Part shown: positions 43,669 through 55,670 of the stretch, in pieces
How positions within the stretch are numbered: position 1 is the stretch's first letter
How the letters are laid out: each line of letters begins with the position of its first letter
Source: Bactrocera neohumeralis
Taxonomy: Eukaryota; Arthropoda; Insecta; Diptera; Tephritidae
Length of the DNA stretch: 64,000 nt
Reading direction: 5' to 3'
NCBI RefSeq assembly: GCF_024586455.1
Contig: NC_065922.1
Span: 23,308,089 to 23,372,088 of the forward strand
The notes under the pieces: generated by a model
The model's database searches: none
Seen by the model: the letters and a program-made list of their open reading frames with translations, nothing else
What the model was told of the DNA's origin: nothing
Position numbers and translations under genes: made by a program

Positions 43669-44138
43669 GGTTCGAAGCCAGTAATGTCAAACTAAAAGAT
43701 CGACCAGTTTGAGGACGATAGGATTAGGTTTCGTAGAGCACCGGTTGCTCTAACTTAGTTGAACAAATAAGTCGTCTCCGCATAAAACTTTCTTTGCATC
43801 GCCACTGGTGCTTCTCTTGCCGGTATCGGAAACTGAAACACTGGTCTGCTGATCATCTCAACAGTCGGTCCATACTAAGACGTATTGAAAATGGTTCGAG
43901 GCAAGCCATGTCCATCTAAAAAATCGACCAGTTTGAGGACGATGGGATTAGATTCCTTAGAGCACCAATTGCTCTGACGATATACTCTCTCCGAGGATGA
44001 CAGTGTTTACGATAATATATTTGAACGAATATGTCCTCTCCACTTAAGACTTCCCCGGCATCGCCACTGGTACTCCTCTTGCCGGTACCTGAAACTGGAA
44101 CACTAGTCTACTGATCATCTGATCAGTCGATCTATGCC
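43669..44138. repeat. 224 bp tandem duplication (two units)
   Basis: Units start at ggttcgaagcca (43669) and ggttcgaggcaagcca (43893). Both carry atcgaccagtttgaggacga, gcatcgccactggt, cttgccggta and actgatcatct-like blocks in order. No family is recognised; the second unit carries an extra ~20 bp. Confidence 0.9.
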
Positions 44139-45284
44139 AATAGACCTGATCTTTAGATCTGTTTGCACTTTTAGTAAACTCAGGAGCTTGAAGTCGTTTT
44201 CCTGCATTAGAGGGTTTTATCTTTTCGGACTGCATTCGGCAGCCAGTATCCGATGTTCATACATCTAGTGGTCGGACCGGCAAGTTTTCAGTTCTTCGGC
44301 CTAGGTGCCCTTCCCATACTGCAGTAATGATTGGTGAACTTTTTTGTTCATCTGCAAGCGAGATTGGTGAATCCAGAATCCATGACCCTGTAGGTTGTTT
44401 TTGTATAGCTTCGCTCATATTGGTTGCTTAGCATTTTAACCTTATATTAAATCTTTTAATAAAAATATGAATTATATCAATAAAAATTTTGACATATTTT
44501 TTTAATCCAATGTTTTTTAAGTAAAAATTTGATTAAACACATTTTTAACTACCAAACTTTTTCGACCAACGAAATTCCTTTTTTCTTTATCATTCTTTGT
44601 GCACCCACTCCACATGACTGTAAACTAATATTTGCCCTCAAGAAGGAAAGTAAACAGTTAGTTTTATAATCACCTACTACTTATGATGCAACTTTAGCCG
44701 CGTTTTCGGTTTGCTGGTGCTAAGAGTGGCACACTTATGTGCCGTGTAATACTATTAGAAGGGTATGTAAATCTCGTAAGCTGATATTAGCCTTACTTTA
44801 ACTACCGTTAATAGTGCAAAGTTTCTTCTTGTTGTTATAATTGTTGTGTGCATAGCACGTATGCAGACTTTCTAATTCGAAAGCATAACAAAAGGACGGC
44901 AATCAGCAGCTCGCTGCTGCTCTGAGCTCGAACGCACGTAACCATAAATAGGAGCCATTGTTGGCATGTAAGGCGCAAGAGAATAGCATTTAATTAGAGC
45001 GCACATGCGGCATTTTATTGCACAGTGCCTGCAAAAAGTATTTGAACATAGTTGTACTTACATATATACTATACACTAGGCGAGAAAAAAGAAAAGAAGA
45101 AAATGGTGAGTTTATATAGGAGTGAGTAGAGGCGTACGCAATGGAGTGACATTTGCTCGAGTGTTCACAATGGAAGTTACAAAACAGTAGGAGTGGTGTT
45201 AGGAAAGTACAAACCCTAACTTCCTCTGAGACTTTCCGCTAAAAAAGTGATTAAACGTAAGGAGAATAAACATTTCTTTACTAG
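44139..45284. other. Sequence without recognised genes
   Basis: AT-rich between 44440 and 44560; from 44700 it becomes non-repetitive. Nothing recognised. Confidence 0.4.
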
Positions 45285-46175
45285 AGGACTTTATACCGGA
45301 ACTTCAAATTTAATGAGGAATATTTATTATCATTCGAAAGAATATTCTTTTGCACTTATTTTTTGAAGATTATCAAATGTTATCAAATGTTGGCCGCGGC
45401 TATGTCTCAGATGGCTCATCCGTTGAGTCCAATTTTCGATGACTCGATTGAACATTTTGACTGATAGCTGGCGGATGACACGTGTGAGGTTTTGTTCCAA
45501 GGTCTGGATCGAAGCGGGATTGTCCGAATAGACTTTAGACTTTACACAGGAAAAAGTCTAACGATGTGATATTATACGATCTTGGTGGTCAATTGACCGG
45601 TCTAAAACGTGAAATTGAAAACTGCTTACCGAAGTGTTCTCTCAATACATCCATTGAGTCCAAATGTCGCCGAGATCAGAAACCACACCAAACTGTTGTA
45701 TTTTCTGGATGAAATGGCAGCTCTTAAATTCTGCAGGTTGCTCTTCGTTCCAAATGCGGCAATGAACAATATTTGCATCAAAACCTTCGGATCTCCTTGG
45801 AGCTATTCAAGAGCCCATAGAACGTAGCGATGTCGCTTGAGAATGTCGAGCGTCTGCTATTCTTTCACTAGCTGTACTTTGTACGCTTTCAATTTAAGAT
45901 CTCGAAATACTCCAAGTCGTTCTATACATCAGTCCGAGTTGCTGGGAACGGCGCCGTATTGACTCTTCACTATCTTCGTGTACACCCTCAGCTTTGGCTG
46001 CTTTACTTTCTTCACTACGTGGTGGACGTGGTCTATTCGGTCGAATTTTGTTCAATAATGAATGCTGGGTCTCAACATGCTTGATGCTGTTGCGAAAAGT
46101 ACTTTCAGTAGGCCGATTATGTTGACCATAAGTTGAGCGAAGTGTTCGAAACACTTTCTTTACAGAACGCTAAGC
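45285..46175 (-). mobile_element. mariner-like element, family copy 1 of 4, keeps the N-terminal domain
   Basis: Its low-coordinate part (aggaatatttattatcattc and gtctcagatggctcatccgt) aligns with 60690-60800, fixing it in the same family as 51888, 58560 and 60638. On the minus strand, 46154-45894 encodes RTLRSTYGQHNRPTESTFRN, VETQHSLLNKIRPNRPRPPR and SEESIRRRSQQLGLMYRTTW, the N-terminal helix-turn-helix of this transposase group. Downstream, LKAYKVQLVKE and QILF are readable, but the first catalytic site and the WFQQDGA site fall in deletions (near 45750 and 45655). The outer left terminus seen in other copies is missing. Confidence 0.88.
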
Positions 46176-48120
46176 ATTAGGGTGAACAAGTCTTACAAGA
46201 TAATCCTCCTAAATAATTTCAAAACTACACTCCTGTTCACTACGCTACATTCACTTGCAGCGGTGAGGCAAAAGGCCAATGGAGGTTGGCAAACTTGCCA
46301 CATGATGCGCACTACTTGGCTTTTCATTTTATATTCGTGTGTCATGCAACAGCAACAACAACAACTAGTAAAATGACGATAAAAGCGCATTGTAAGCCAT
46401 TTTACTATTTGAGGGGGCGAGCGAAACAACAACAATAACTAGCGTACGAGTGCAACAACAACGATGCGCGCAGATTGCGCGCGCAGTCACGCAGATAACT
46501 GTGATACTCAACAGGAGCTATCACATTTTTACTACAGCCATTGCATGCCACTTGTAACACGCAATATTCATGCCATGTTGCATGCTGTGCCAACTACAAC
46601 TACAACAAGAAAACGATAGCTACTAGCCAGATAGTGACTATAGTAGTAGTAATAACAAAATGCCGGAAACTCATTAGTGGCACAAACGAGTGAACGTAAT
46701 TGAGGGTGTGGTGCGGTGCGGTGCGGTGAGCGGTGATGCGGCAGCGGGATGTGGCACGTAGCGTGGCACATTTGCAAAAAAGAAACTGCACAAATACTGT
46801 TTGTGGCAGAAAAAAATCATGTGGCGCGCAATTTGATAGCCTCACGCTGCGGCGGTCGGGCGCGCTGCTGCAGCGGCTCGCTCCGTTAGCCATGCGGTAG
46901 TTGCTGGGCTGAATTTCAGCTTTTTCTCTGTCACTTTTTTAATTCGCAGCATTGTTGCTAGTTGTTGCTCGCGCTGGCGGTTTGTTTCACATTTTTGATT
47001 TCTTTTTTGCTTCACTAGTATGTGCCCAGGTCTGTGTGCGCGCTGCTGTTGCTGCATAAGTATTTGCTTTTCCCGTTCCTTTCTGTGCACTTTTCTTCAT
47101 AGTTTTGTCGTAGTTGCCACAGGTTGCAAACTTGCCAAAGCGATTTTGCGCTTAATGATGGCAGCAACAGCCGTTAGCCCGCAGCTGCCGACAGGTTGTG
47201 CGCTTGCAACAGTCAGCGCTTCATGCCACTCAAGCAGGCGCCTGCCGATGTCAACTCATAAAGCGTGCAAAAAATGGCGCTGGCAGTTGTGGGAGTGCTG
47301 CAGTAATGTTGCGCGGCTGACAGGCGCTGATGCGCGCGTGTTGACAGTCCGCGCCACCAGGCGCTCACAAAAAAGCAATGCAATGTGAACGCTGCCAGGA
47401 ATAGTACAACAAAAAAAACTTCAAACAAAAAATAACAAACAAAGCAACGAATTTGTAAAGAAATCTGGCGAAAGTAAAGCAAAAAGTGCAAAAGTTGCTG
47501 TTGTTGTTGTTTTAAAAAATAGTAGTGGTAGTAGTGGCAGTGGTGAGTAAACAAAGGTTCCATGAGCGCCCTATCAGCGCAAATTGTTTCACACCGACGC
47601 CTTCGAATGCGGTCGGACGCACGTTTGAGTGCTCGCTGTCAGCGGCGACATTGAGCCACACACACATTCACACTCATATGCAAATACACATATACTTATA
47701 TACAGTCTTGCGCGCAAAAAAAGTATGCTGGGCAATGCACTCCAATGAATGAAATAACTAAATGAATGAATAAGCTGGCGAGCGGGTGGCGAGTGAGCGA
47801 CTGCGGGCCGCTTGTTAAGCGCACAAAAACAAGTAAAAGCGCAACAATTTGCAAACACCTCGAGGCACTTCAATTCACTTTGAGCCACATAAGCGCAGGT
47901 ATGCATTTCAGCGCACTCGTTTGAAAAAAAGAAAAAAAATAAGTGAAAAAGGAATGCAAACAAAGCTGAGTCTTTTATGAGTTGACAAAGGCGGCTCTGG
48001 ACTAGGTTATATGAGCAGCTGCATGTCAGCGGCGGCCTCGGCGAGATAGCAAAAAATTTAATTAAATTAAAACAAAGCAAAACTAAAGTGTATTAAACGC
48101 TAGTTTTTAGAAGATAATAT
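46176..48120. other. GC-richer non-repetitive stretch; possible untranslated exon
   Basis: Contains a pentamer run (ggtgc x3) at 46710-46729, CAA/GTT triplets, and a GC-rich zone at 46830-47380. A- and CAA-rich text at 47400-47535 is followed by ggcagtggtgagtaaac (47534-47550), a good match to a fly 5' splice donor (GTGAGT). Without an acceptor or coding frame the exon idea is only a suggestion. Overlapping open frames on both strands show repeat-like composition. Confidence 0.3.
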
Positions 48121-48142
48121 GGAAATCTTCTGATAATGAAGG

Positions 48143-48530
48143 CGATATTATAGTTTACATAATGGTCAGTTAAAAAGTGAGGTTAGGTTAAAGTAATAGA
48201 AGACACACGAATGAGGAATAAAGTACCTTCATTACGTTTTAAGAAAATACATATCTTTCAACGGGAACTTACCAAGTTCAAAGTTAATTATGCTAAGAGA
48301 ACTGGAGAGTCGGCTTCTCTTTCGCTGACTAACGGTTTTCAACATGATGAAGACAGAGTTATCGCATTTTAAATATTAGAACTTCTTAGAAAAAAAATTT
48401 AAAATACTTTCGAATTTGTCGAACTTTTACATACTCCAGTTCTTTGGTTTTAAGCACTAGTTTTATTTGACAGTTGGTCCGATATGATAGTAGTTACATA
48501 ATAGTCAGCCGAAAAGTGAGGTTAAGTTGG
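48143..48530. repeat. Direct repeat pair ~338 bp apart
   Basis: The phrase 'gatattatagtttacataat ... gtcag ... aaaagtgaggttaggtt' at 48143-48190 recurs as 'gatatgatagtagttacata ... gtcag ... aaaagtgaggttaagtt' at 48481-48528. Weaker likeness continues between them, as if a ~340 bp unit had been duplicated and diverged. Confidence 0.6.
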
Positions 48531-49048
48531 ATTATGTTGAAAATACTTTAACGAGGAAACTGTACAAACGGTTCAATGAAATTTCTATTCGTAGATATTG
48601 AGGAAATATTAAAATTTGCAAATATCGGAACTTTCCAAAAAGTTCCATAGAATCTCTGAATGCATCTAAAAGCCAATAGAATTCCTCAGTTTTCAAATAA
48701 AGTTAAAAGAACGTCACAAATAGAAGCTTTTTTGCGCTTAAAATTTAAATAACGGTAGAATAGAACGTAAAGCAGAGTTGCCAAGTGTCGACGCCCAGTT
48801 ATTTTTACATTTTTAGACTCGTTAAATTGAAAAAAATATTGTTCGATTGTCAAGGCTCGACTAAATATTTTAAATATGTGGCTTCCTATAAGGACCTCGA
48901 TTGATCTGTATCCACTTAAGAAAAAAAAAAATGAACTCGTCCTCGTACGACAAGAGTTCTTAATAAAGTCTCAGGGAGTCAACATTTTTTTAAGAACAAA
49001 TCCCGATAACTTTTTTAGTATAGTATTCGACAAAACAGTTTCGAATAT

Positions 49049-49280
49049 AATAAAAATAGTTGAATCACCAAAACCTAAACACCGTAGGTTCAAAATTTTC
49101 TGCATATGAGTTTGGAATTACCAAAAATATGGCAACCCTGTTTATATTTCTTGACATACTCCAATAAAAATAGTCGACTCTTCAAAAGCTAGATTCAATA
49201 TCACGAAATTTCAAAGTTTTCTGAAAATAAAATTTAAATTACCTGTAAAGTGGCAACTCTGCTTATATTTTTTTGTGTAC
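49049..49280. repeat. 114 bp tandem duplication (two units)
   Basis: Units start with aataaaaatagt at 49049 and 49163. Matching blocks: caaaattttctg against caaagttttctg; atggcaaccctgtttatatt against gtggcaactctgcttatatt; gacatactcc against gtgtacttca. A copy of the 'gttgcc' edge lies at 48777. Confidence 0.85.
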
Positions 49281-49299
49281 TTCAGCTAATTAACGAAAT

Positions 49300-50450
49300 C
49301 TGTTCTACATGTAATTTAATTTCAAACATTTGTTCTTCTGTTTGTTTTTGTGCTCATCCTTCTTTCTTTATTTTCCTTTACTTTTTTCCCTCTCTCTCTC
49401 TCTTTCAAGGACAATTTTAAGTGAGTTCGGCACAATCAATTACAAAACAGCAATTTACAATTTAAATAAATTTATTTTTTGCGCAACCTTTTAATCTCAT
49501 TACTCGAGTATTGCTAACAACAAAACTAATATTTGCGTAGCCAATACTTTTTTGTATAGTTAAGTAATTGCAACTAGCTGCTATGCAATGTTATTAGGGT
49601 GGCTGTAAAAAAAACTGAAAGTAATGATTTCTTCAGTATTAACGGGTAAAGTGAAGATAACAGTCATACGAGTTGTACAACCTGTCTTAAATTCACCAAG
49701 CGTTAAGAATGATGAATCCAACAAGCTATGCGAATAGTAATGACAAACTGGCAGCACTGGCTGTGAAACCTAACATTATACGCAATATATTATTCTTTCG
49801 AGATTTTCTCTCCAAGAAAAGTTGTAGTAAGCCCTTGATTTCGAGAAGCCTAGCTTCAAGCCTCAAGCTTTTAAAATGATTAAAAATATTTAAGACTGGT
49901 GCAAAATCTATAAAATATATTTTATAGTATTTGAGAAATCAGCTATACCACTTTATTATGGTATCCACATACGCTCTTGTATCGATTCAACTCGAGAAAA
50001 AACTTAACCCACAACAAACCGATCGAAACAGAGTTAGCTTGCCGATATAAGAACACTTGGACGTATAACATCTGGGTCAATTCTGGTAACGTCGAATCGG
50101 CTGTAGAAGGAACACGCTAACTTTGTTGTTCTTAGTTTTGATCTGTAGAGCTCTCAGCGCGAAAAAATATCAAGGAAAAAAGTGGCGAATCGAACGATTT
50201 CGCCACATTTTAGCAGGGCTAAAAGCACAATTTCTAATAAGTCCAAGAATAATTGAAAAAATAAATTTTTTGTACTCAAAGTCTGTACAACTTTCTTGAT
50301 AAGTTTTGGTTTCGACTACCTCAAATTAACTTATAACAGAAGATTTTAAAAAGAGTGTTTAAAGTTAGGAATATTAGACATAATTGTTTACATATTTAAG
50401 GATCACCCTAAAGTACATGTGTACATTTTTAACAAAGAACCCTATACCTA
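49300..50450. other. Sequence without recognised genes; dispersed repeat scrap at 50040-50115
   Basis: CT run near 49388-49405. The piece near 50060-50110 is the third copy of the fragment at 7590 and 40330. Otherwise AT-rich and featureless. Confidence 0.4.
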
Positions 50451-51000
50451 CTAAGCGAACAGTTGGCGAGTGCGAGCAGAATCTAGAAAAAAAAAAACAA
50501 CAAAACGAAGTAAAGAGGAAACAGCCAGCAAATAAACAATAAAACAAAAAGAAGAAAGAAGAAAAAATTTCGCAAATATTACGTGTACTCGCATTTTCGT
50601 GTAAATAAAACTGTCAGTAGTGTTTGCCAAAAGCAAAAACACAAAAAATAAGAGAAAATAAAATGGGGATAAAAGTAAAAGTTGCATTGGCTAGCATTAA
50701 GCAAACGAAGGCGGAATTGCGTAAAGCATCTGCCGTCACTTACTGAGTGCGGGGGTGTAAGGCAGCGCCCGAATCAACGCAAATATTTACGCAATAAGCG
50801 TTTCAAAGGCAAATAAAGTGAATTGAAATTGCAGCTGAATGCACACAGCGCGACGATAAGAGCGCCACGGCGCGGTGTCATCACAGGCAACATGTTGCCA
50901 GCAGGCCAAGGCAACACATCGGTGCGCTGACAATGCCAAAAATACTGCATTACATTTGGCAATGAGACATATGGAGCAGACAGTGGAACGAGCTTATGAA
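50451..51000 (+). promoter_or_regulatory. Possible 5' leader-like segment with a 27-codon small open frame
   Basis: Text from 50451 (gcgaacagttggcgagtgcg) into A-rich, CAA-rich sequence resembles a fly transcription start with a long untranslated leader; acagtt could be a weak initiator. At 50663 an ATG in a fair context (aaaataaaatgg) opens MGIKVKVALASIKQTKAELR plus seven codons, ending at 50746. There is no TATA box or DPE I can fix, no splice pair and no known protein. The smORF may be chance. Confidence 0.2.
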
Positions 51001-51887
51001 GAGTGAATGTCCTACAAATAATTGTATATGTACATATGTATGTGACGGCTGCTGAGGGGGAGTGGGTGGCGATGAACTCGCATGGCAGCTATTTGGCTGA
51101 CTGGCGTGTGCAAATAAGATGCCAGCAATTATGTGAGAAATATAAAACAGATAAATTTATGTTTTTTTATTGCGTTATATGAAATTTATTTTCATTATCT
51201 AATTTAGTTTTTGGCAGTCAGGCATAAAATGTGTGCACATAGTATGTTCAGATTATAAACGTCTGCTCTACATTTTACACATATTTACTGCCAATTATTT
51301 CCAAAAATGTATGACGCGTTTGTCTAACTGGAGATTTTTGTAAAGAAAAATTTGATTGCAGACTTCATTAATTGGTCTTGGTGAGACACTTTTCGATTAG
51401 TAGCGAAGTATGCCAGTATATGGGCCAGATTATAATATTTATATATATTGTTTTTTATAATTTGCTATTTTTGTTGAAATTTGTCTTCATAATCTTTTCT
51501 CCATGTCTTTGCTATACACTTCATTAGACCAAGAAATTGTTTTCCATTTCGAGTACAAATAAAAGTTCCTGCTTTATACTTTAAATAACAGTAAGTGTAA
51601 GTATTATTTGTCTTTTGTAGAAGATAAAAATAAAAAACACAAAAACTTGGAGACTTAGTTCTTTCACATAAATTTGAGGTTATGTGAAAAAGTTCTGAAG
51701 ATCTTCTAATTATTTTCAATTTTGCCATATAACTTTTTTCCATACGGCTCATAGTTTTGCCTTAAATCGAGATGAACCATTTTTAACCATTAAAATTTCA
51801 ACACCCCCCTCTTACCGCGTCTCGACCTCAGATCGCCTTAAATTATTTTTCAATTTAACTTTAATTTTCAATGAATTTCATTCTAAA

Positions 51888-52465
51888 GGGTAATCCATTT
51901 CGAGGTTCCCTGGAAAATGTTTACTATAATTTAAAAAAATATTCCTTGGCATTTATTTTTGTAAGATTATCTCTTTCAAATGTTAACCGCGCCTACGTCT
52001 CATATAGTCTATCCGTTGAGTCCAATGTTTAGCTCCAAGGCCTGTATCGAAGTGGGATTTTCCGCATATACTTTAAATATCCCCACAGGAAGTGGGGAAG
52101 TGTTCTATCAATAAATTCATTGATTTATGTGATGTGTGGGTAGTGGCGCCGTCTTAATGAAACAGAATGTCGTCGAGATCATCAGCTTTAATTTCGGGCA
52201 TTAAATATCGCTATAGCGGTCGCCATTGACGGTTACGTTCTCACCAGCATCATTTTTGAAGAAATATGAACCGAAGATTCCACCGACGCACAAACCATAC
52301 GAAACCGTTATAGATGTGGTTCGTCGCAAATATGGCAATTTTGCTTGCTTATATGCTGATCCGAAAACGTCAGATCTTCTTGGAACCTTTCAAGAATCCA
52401 TTGAGTATAACAATGTCGCTGGAAAAGGTCGAGCGGTTTCAGTTCTTGCGTGTGACTGAATTTCG
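51888..52465 (-). mobile_element. mariner-like element, family copy 2 of 4
   Basis: The low-coordinate end gggtaatccatttcgaggtt (51888-51907) equals the end of copy 4 at 60638. Minus-strand text includes, near 52165, DDILFH-stop-DGATTHTS, the second catalytic site with an in-frame stop in place of Gln, and near 52230-52290 the VTVNG/GIFGSYFF region in broken frames. It stops near 52465, so the N-terminal domain is absent. A ~170 bp piece between 52030 and 52090 is shortened relative to copy 4. Plus-strand open frame 52226-52459 is a shadow. Confidence 0.88.
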
Positions 52466-53400
52466 ATGATCCTAGTGGAGTCCTTGGAAAAAAAGTCTAT
52501 AACAATTTTTGAAATCGTTGAAGTGGTATAAATTTAGGAATCTTTAATGATTGGGCTAAAATCCGGGTTATTCTTACTTTTTAAGGCGTATACAATGGTT
52601 TACTGTTATGGGATATAAAGTAAAGTGTGGATTGAGTCCGAAGGTATTATTCTACTACTCTTAGTGAGACCGATTGTAGTTAAGCAATTATTTGAGTTAG
52701 ACTTATATTCTTACCAAAATTGGAAAAAGGACTTTTCTAACTCAGTCAGTCAGTCAGCATATTCCAAGACTTTTCAAAAAATACAGAGGTGATGTTTCCA
52801 TGACAGTGTGTTATATTACGTATGATCAACTAGTGAAAACCATGTTTTTTGGTTTAGGTTAATGATCACAGTAAGATACATAAATCATTTTAGGGATTGC
52901 CTGATAACAATCTATATATAAACAAGTAAGATACATAAATCATTTTAGGAATTGCCTGATTACAATCTATATATAAAAAAGAGAGAGCAGTATAACGGGC
53001 TTGTTTATGCATTACATAATAGAGCTTCAGTGGGGTCTTTAGAAGACAGTATATATAGAATTTTGAGGATTAAGATTGTTTATATAGAAACCTTCAAGCA
53101 TTATTAAGAAAACCATTTAATTATTTGATCTGAAAAATAGTGGCAAAGTTTTAATCTTTGCTCTTACCAGCTCAGTAAACGTTTTTTTTTGTATCTAAAA
53201 AATATATATGTAAGCATATTAAACCGCTATATTAGATAATAAACCGATGTAAGTCTGCATAAGCTGGATTTTTTTGTAATTACTTCTCTTTGCCGGCGAT
53301 TAAGATTACAACTCTTAGACCACATAATATGAAAACGTATTATGTCTGAGGCGCACAATCGCTCCAGCTCTCGCCGTATTGTTTTCATTCAATATTTACT
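52466..53400. other. Sequence without recognised genes
   Basis: AT-rich; (CAGT)n near 52743-52757. Contains the 55 bp duplication listed separately. Confidence 0.4.
52870..52978. repeat. 55 bp tandem duplication (two units)
   Basis: agtaagatacataaatcatt starts at 52870 and 52925. The two units differ at only about three positions, so this duplication is young. Confidence 0.95.
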
Positions 53401-55010
53401 TTTGTTCGTTATGCACTCTATCCGCAACTTCTGAGTGTTATTTTTTCCGGTAAACTCAAGTATCACGATCGTAATCTCACCACATGGAGCACTCAACCGG
53501 CTTTCAGGCCCCCCAAACTGTGTGGGAGCACAAGAAGGAGAAGCCAAGTGCTTTTGCGGCCTACGAAACGGAAAGTGAGTCTGTCCGTCCACTCCCATTA
53601 TTTGCCCTGTCTTTTACCATTCACACCAATATCTTAAACGCATTGCTCGCTTTGTTGCAATCACACGGACTGCTCTTGTTATCTTTGTTGTTTTAGAGTA
53701 TCACAAATGTTGTGCTTAGCCTTTCTGCTGTCGCCAATGCGGCTGTTGTTGCTGCTATTTTTGCCGCTGATTGCCGGCCGATTGTTGTTGTTTTGCTGAT
53801 TGCTGCCGTCTCTATGAAATTGAATTCAATTTAGTTTCAATTTAATTAATTGAATTGTTTATTGGCCAATTGTTGCTATCTGCTTGAGTGAGAATTAAAT
53901 GCAATGCAATGCAATTTACTTTATTCATTGACACTGACAATCAACACCATTGATATATAGCTAGATATGTATATAAATAGCATTTGCAACATGCAAACTG
54001 TTGCTCACACATACTCAACTGTTTTGGTGTGTGTGTGACATTTTTGTTGCTAATAAATGCAAATTGCTTTCGACGCTTGGATAAATCGTGAATTTATGAT
54101 TTGAAGTTACATTATGTGTGTATGTATGTATTTATGCTATAACGGCGTGTTGATTGTTTCAGAGGCTTAACGCTTGCAACTAATAAATTTACAAAATTGC
54201 TTATTGTTTACCTTTTTTTGTTTTTGTTTATTGAAAATACATAAATATGAAATTTTATGCACAGCACTAATTTGCAATTCATAAGCAATGATTTAAGAAT
54301 TATGTCCAATTTAAAGAGGATAAGAAATTAAAAAAAAGTTGTTAATTATCGAAATTTGCTCTGAAGAAATTTGAATCGGAAAAATTATATCGTTAAGATT
54401 ATATCGAGTTTCTATTTATGTATTTTCCGACAATTTTGCATTTTATAACTCCCTTAAGATTTTCTTAGGTTTTAATCGGAGTCGCTGAAAACGTACCTAT
54501 TTTTGACCAACTTGTTTTCAAAAAGAATTACTATATTCTAAAAATACACCCTTTGTTGCTTCGATATCATGATGAATCATTTTGCGATATACATAAGATT
54601 GGAGTAAGTAGATATCAGTCGTCTTTTATGAAGTAATTATCTCGAAAACTTATAATCATATGTATGTATATAATATCATCCTGTATCGCTATCGGTCGGT
54701 GATATTTTGGTTTCATGAAGTTCGTTTAGAACAGGTTAGATACCTTATACCAAGACCGCTTTCTTTCAAAACTGGTGTTATTTAACATTGTGTCTCTCCA
54801 AAGTGCTTCCTAAGTTTTACAAATCTTATCTAAAATAAATTTCTATGTTTTTGAGATACTGTTTGAACGTCTGGCATCATAAGGTCTAATTAAAGGTTTG
54901 TTTACGATATGGAATCATAATATTGTTTCTAAATTTTACTAATAAAGCAGATAAAATCCACTCTTTAGCTTATATAGTCGGACAATAGTCGCCGACTTTA
55001 CTATAAAATT
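53401..55010. other. Non-repetitive stretch, then AT-rich sequence
   Basis: 53480-53580 is GC-richer; 53700-53800 has GTT/GCT triplets; 53820-53870 has a palindromic-looking AATT/TTAATTAATT set of possible homeodomain sites, seen but untested. TATG units near 54117-54131. No gene recognised. Confidence 0.35.
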
Positions 55011-55016
55011 TTATAT

Positions 55017-55670
55017 TTATATCTTTCCTTCCGGATAACCCTTATACCGCAATCGAATGATAATTCGGTTCTGGGCCATATCATCAAACGATTTTACGGG
55101 TGTCACACCTTTTATTTTCGCCATTTTGCTTGACAGACTCTTCAGTTGACCATGATCATTTAGCCGCCGCAGCTGGTAGTTTAAGTTTGAAATTGGGTGG
55201 AACCACTTTCGCGCAGTTAAGTCATGTAATTCCTTTGTAACCTGCTCATTGTTTGGCGGTTGCATTTGCCATGTTTTTGCTGGACTCACTACTATCATTC
55301 TTACTTTTGCTATCTTCTTCCTTGCTTTTTAGATGGACTTTGGTTACAAGGCTTGGTACTAGCTACCGCTGGAGCTAGGCTTAGCTGCAGCTTCAGTGCT
55401 AATTGCGCTTGGATCAACTTTGCCTGTCTTTGTGCTGTCTGCGTTAGAGCTCTATGAGTCAGACCGAACTGTTGTGGCAGACTCTGCCACAGATACTGTG
55501 GTATCATTTACCAGTTGGTACCTCAGAGACGGCAAGATATTAAATCTAGGCCTATACAATTTTTGATCCTTGCAGGCAAAAAACTGCTTCAAATGGTTTT
55601 TGACGACCTGATTTGAGGAAATAGCCCGAAGGTGCCAAGCCTGAATGGTGGATGTAGTTGCCCAACCCAT
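55017..55670 (-). pseudogene. Frameshifted coding-like relic of unknown protein
   Basis: Three minus-strand open frames succeed one another with small overlaps: 55670-55452 (WHLRAISSNQVVKNHLKQFF, KLYRPRFNILPSLRYQLVND), 55507-55310 (RALTQTAQRQAKLIQAQLAL, ending QSPSKK) and 55298-55017 (TWQMQPPNNEQVTKELHDLT, FHPISNLNYQLRRLNDHGQL, MAQNRIIIRLRYKGYPEGKI). The frames join if one allows a shift near 55465 and one near 55320. The composition is that of a real, basic soluble protein, not of a simple repeat. I do not recognise the family. It could be a processed pseudogene of a host gene, part of a transposon ORF, or exons of a live gene; two frameshifts favour a pseudogene. Confidence 0.5.

Noticed and set aside
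43665..43685. ggttcgaagcca as a tRNA B box
   Set aside because: No matching A box or cloverleaf could be folded at the proper distance; it lies in a tandem duplication.
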